A DNA stretch of 42,295 bases. It comes from Bacteroidota bacterium (GTDB taxonomy: Bacteria > Bacteroidota > Bacteroidia > 2-12-FULL-35-15). Positions 41,948 through 42,295 of the stretch are shown one piece after another. Within the stretch, counting starts at the first letter, position 1. Each line of letters opens with the position of its first letter. Made by a program: the position numbers and the translations under genes. The stretch is from NCBI GenBank assembly GCA_947447995.1, contig CANFLQ010000012.1, positions 1 through 42,295 of the forward strand, in the 5' to 3' direction. The notes below the pieces were generated by a model. It saw only the letters and a list, made by a program, of their open reading frames with translations. It had not been told where the DNA came from and did no database searches.

Positions 41948-42295
41948 CTACCAAATAAAAATATCCTCAATTTTATGAGGTCTGAATTGTTCTCTCCAAC
42001 TAAAATCTTTTAGTTTTAATTCATTTATATCAATTTTATTTAAAGGATACAGAGTTGCTTCAGGTTTGGTTATGAAATTGATACGGTCTATCGTTTTGTT
42101 TTTTAAGTATATTTTAAGATCACTACAATCAGCACGATTAACAGCTTTTACAACATCTTTATCTTTTGCATAATAAATTGTTTGTCCGTTACCTTCCACA
42201 TTTATAAGATACAATTCATTTTTTTTGAAAAATCCTTTCATGTATTTGCCTCGTATTTGGTTAAAGCGCAAGCTATCTTCTTTAGATACAATAAA
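41948..42295 (-). CDS. OstA-like protein, C-terminal fragment (5' end beyond window)
   Basis: The frame is open to the right edge, so this is the last 115 residues or so of a larger protein. Its sequence (DSLRFNQIRGKYMKGFF, then LYLINVEGNGQTIYYAKDKD, YPLNKIDINELKLKDFSWRE) is typical of the OstA-like (PF13100) family in Bacteroidota. In these beta-jellyroll proteins the strand repeats bind LPS-like lipid as in LptA. The protein would work with LptD, encoded about 6 kb to the left. It is convergent with the gene at 41457, 5 bases apart. The N-terminal domains and start cannot be seen. Confidence 0.75.
   Translation of the reverse strand, partial: FIVSKEDSLRFNQIRGKYMKGFFKKNELYLINVEGNGQTIYYAKDKDVVKAVNRADCSDLKIYLKNKTIDRINFITKPEATLYPLNKIDINELKLKDFSWREQFRPHKIEDIFIW

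Overview
The window is AT-rich chromosomal DNA from a member of the Bacteroidota, probably a Flavobacteriales, Sphingobacteriales or Chitinophagales relative. Four things point there. One secreted enzyme ends in a type IX secretion (T9SS) C-terminal sorting domain. LptD, OstA-like, MlaD and SPOR-amidase proteins have the Bacteroidota form. Start sites lack Shine-Dalgarno sequences and several have TAnnTTTG -7 boxes. The short intergenic repeats are of the kind common in this phylum. The species cannot be told from the sequence alone.

Positions 1-15.9 kb are a surface-glycan locus. A YfhO-type membrane protein (cut by the left edge) is followed by a minus-strand run that encodes almost the whole CMP-pseudaminic acid pathway: pseB, pseC, a methyltransferase, an SpsF-type cytidylyltransferase (PseF role), a phytanoyl-CoA-dioxygenase-like protein, a PseG-PseH fusion, pseI and a Wzx-type flippase. 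A good Bacteroidota promoter (TTTG-N20-TAnnTTTG) precedes pseB. Just upstream on the same strand are a hexapeptide O-acetyltransferase and a protein with a NGPSLK motif resembling GT42/DUF115 nonulosonate transferases, a candidate pseudaminyltransferase. A divergent plus-strand unit carries an FkbM methyltransferase, a GT2 glycosyltransferase and a second flippase paralogue.

Positions 15.9-24.3 kb (minus strand) hold three close-packed genes. The first to be transcribed is a GT2 glycosyltransferase fused to a degenerate polyprenyl-phosphate sugar transferase. Next is a T9SS-exported GH39-like glycosidase with a CBM and four internal repeats. Last is an M1 metallopeptidase whose C-terminal 370 residues look like an Omp85/BamA-type outer-membrane barrel.

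Positions 24.3-24.9 kb hold a four-helix-bundle (S23/bAvd family) gene inside inverted arrays of a GATGTGCTGAT repeat, with a duplicated and truncated remnant of its own 5' end: an element-like unit next to recR.

Positions 24.9-33.4 kb are mostly housekeeping: recR, an RsmB-like rRNA m5C methyltransferase that carries in-frame palindromic insertions, a Baeyer-Villiger-type flavin monooxygenase, tRNA-Lys(CTT), a SpoIIAA/STAS-like small protein, dihydrolipoyl dehydrogenase, an M61 PDZ peptidase with a small membrane protein, and RidA.

Positions 33.5 kb to the end form an envelope/redox block. lptD diverges from an N-acetylmuramoyl-alanine amidase with a SPOR domain. Then come an MlaD/MCE protein, a membrane Fe-S protein (HdrC/E-like), a small HAD phosphatase, a CCG-domain (HdrB-like) protein, an unknown conserved protein, and the C-terminal end of an OstA-like protein at the right edge. 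No stretch over 300 bases lacks a gene. The gaps mostly hold small repeats, described individually.
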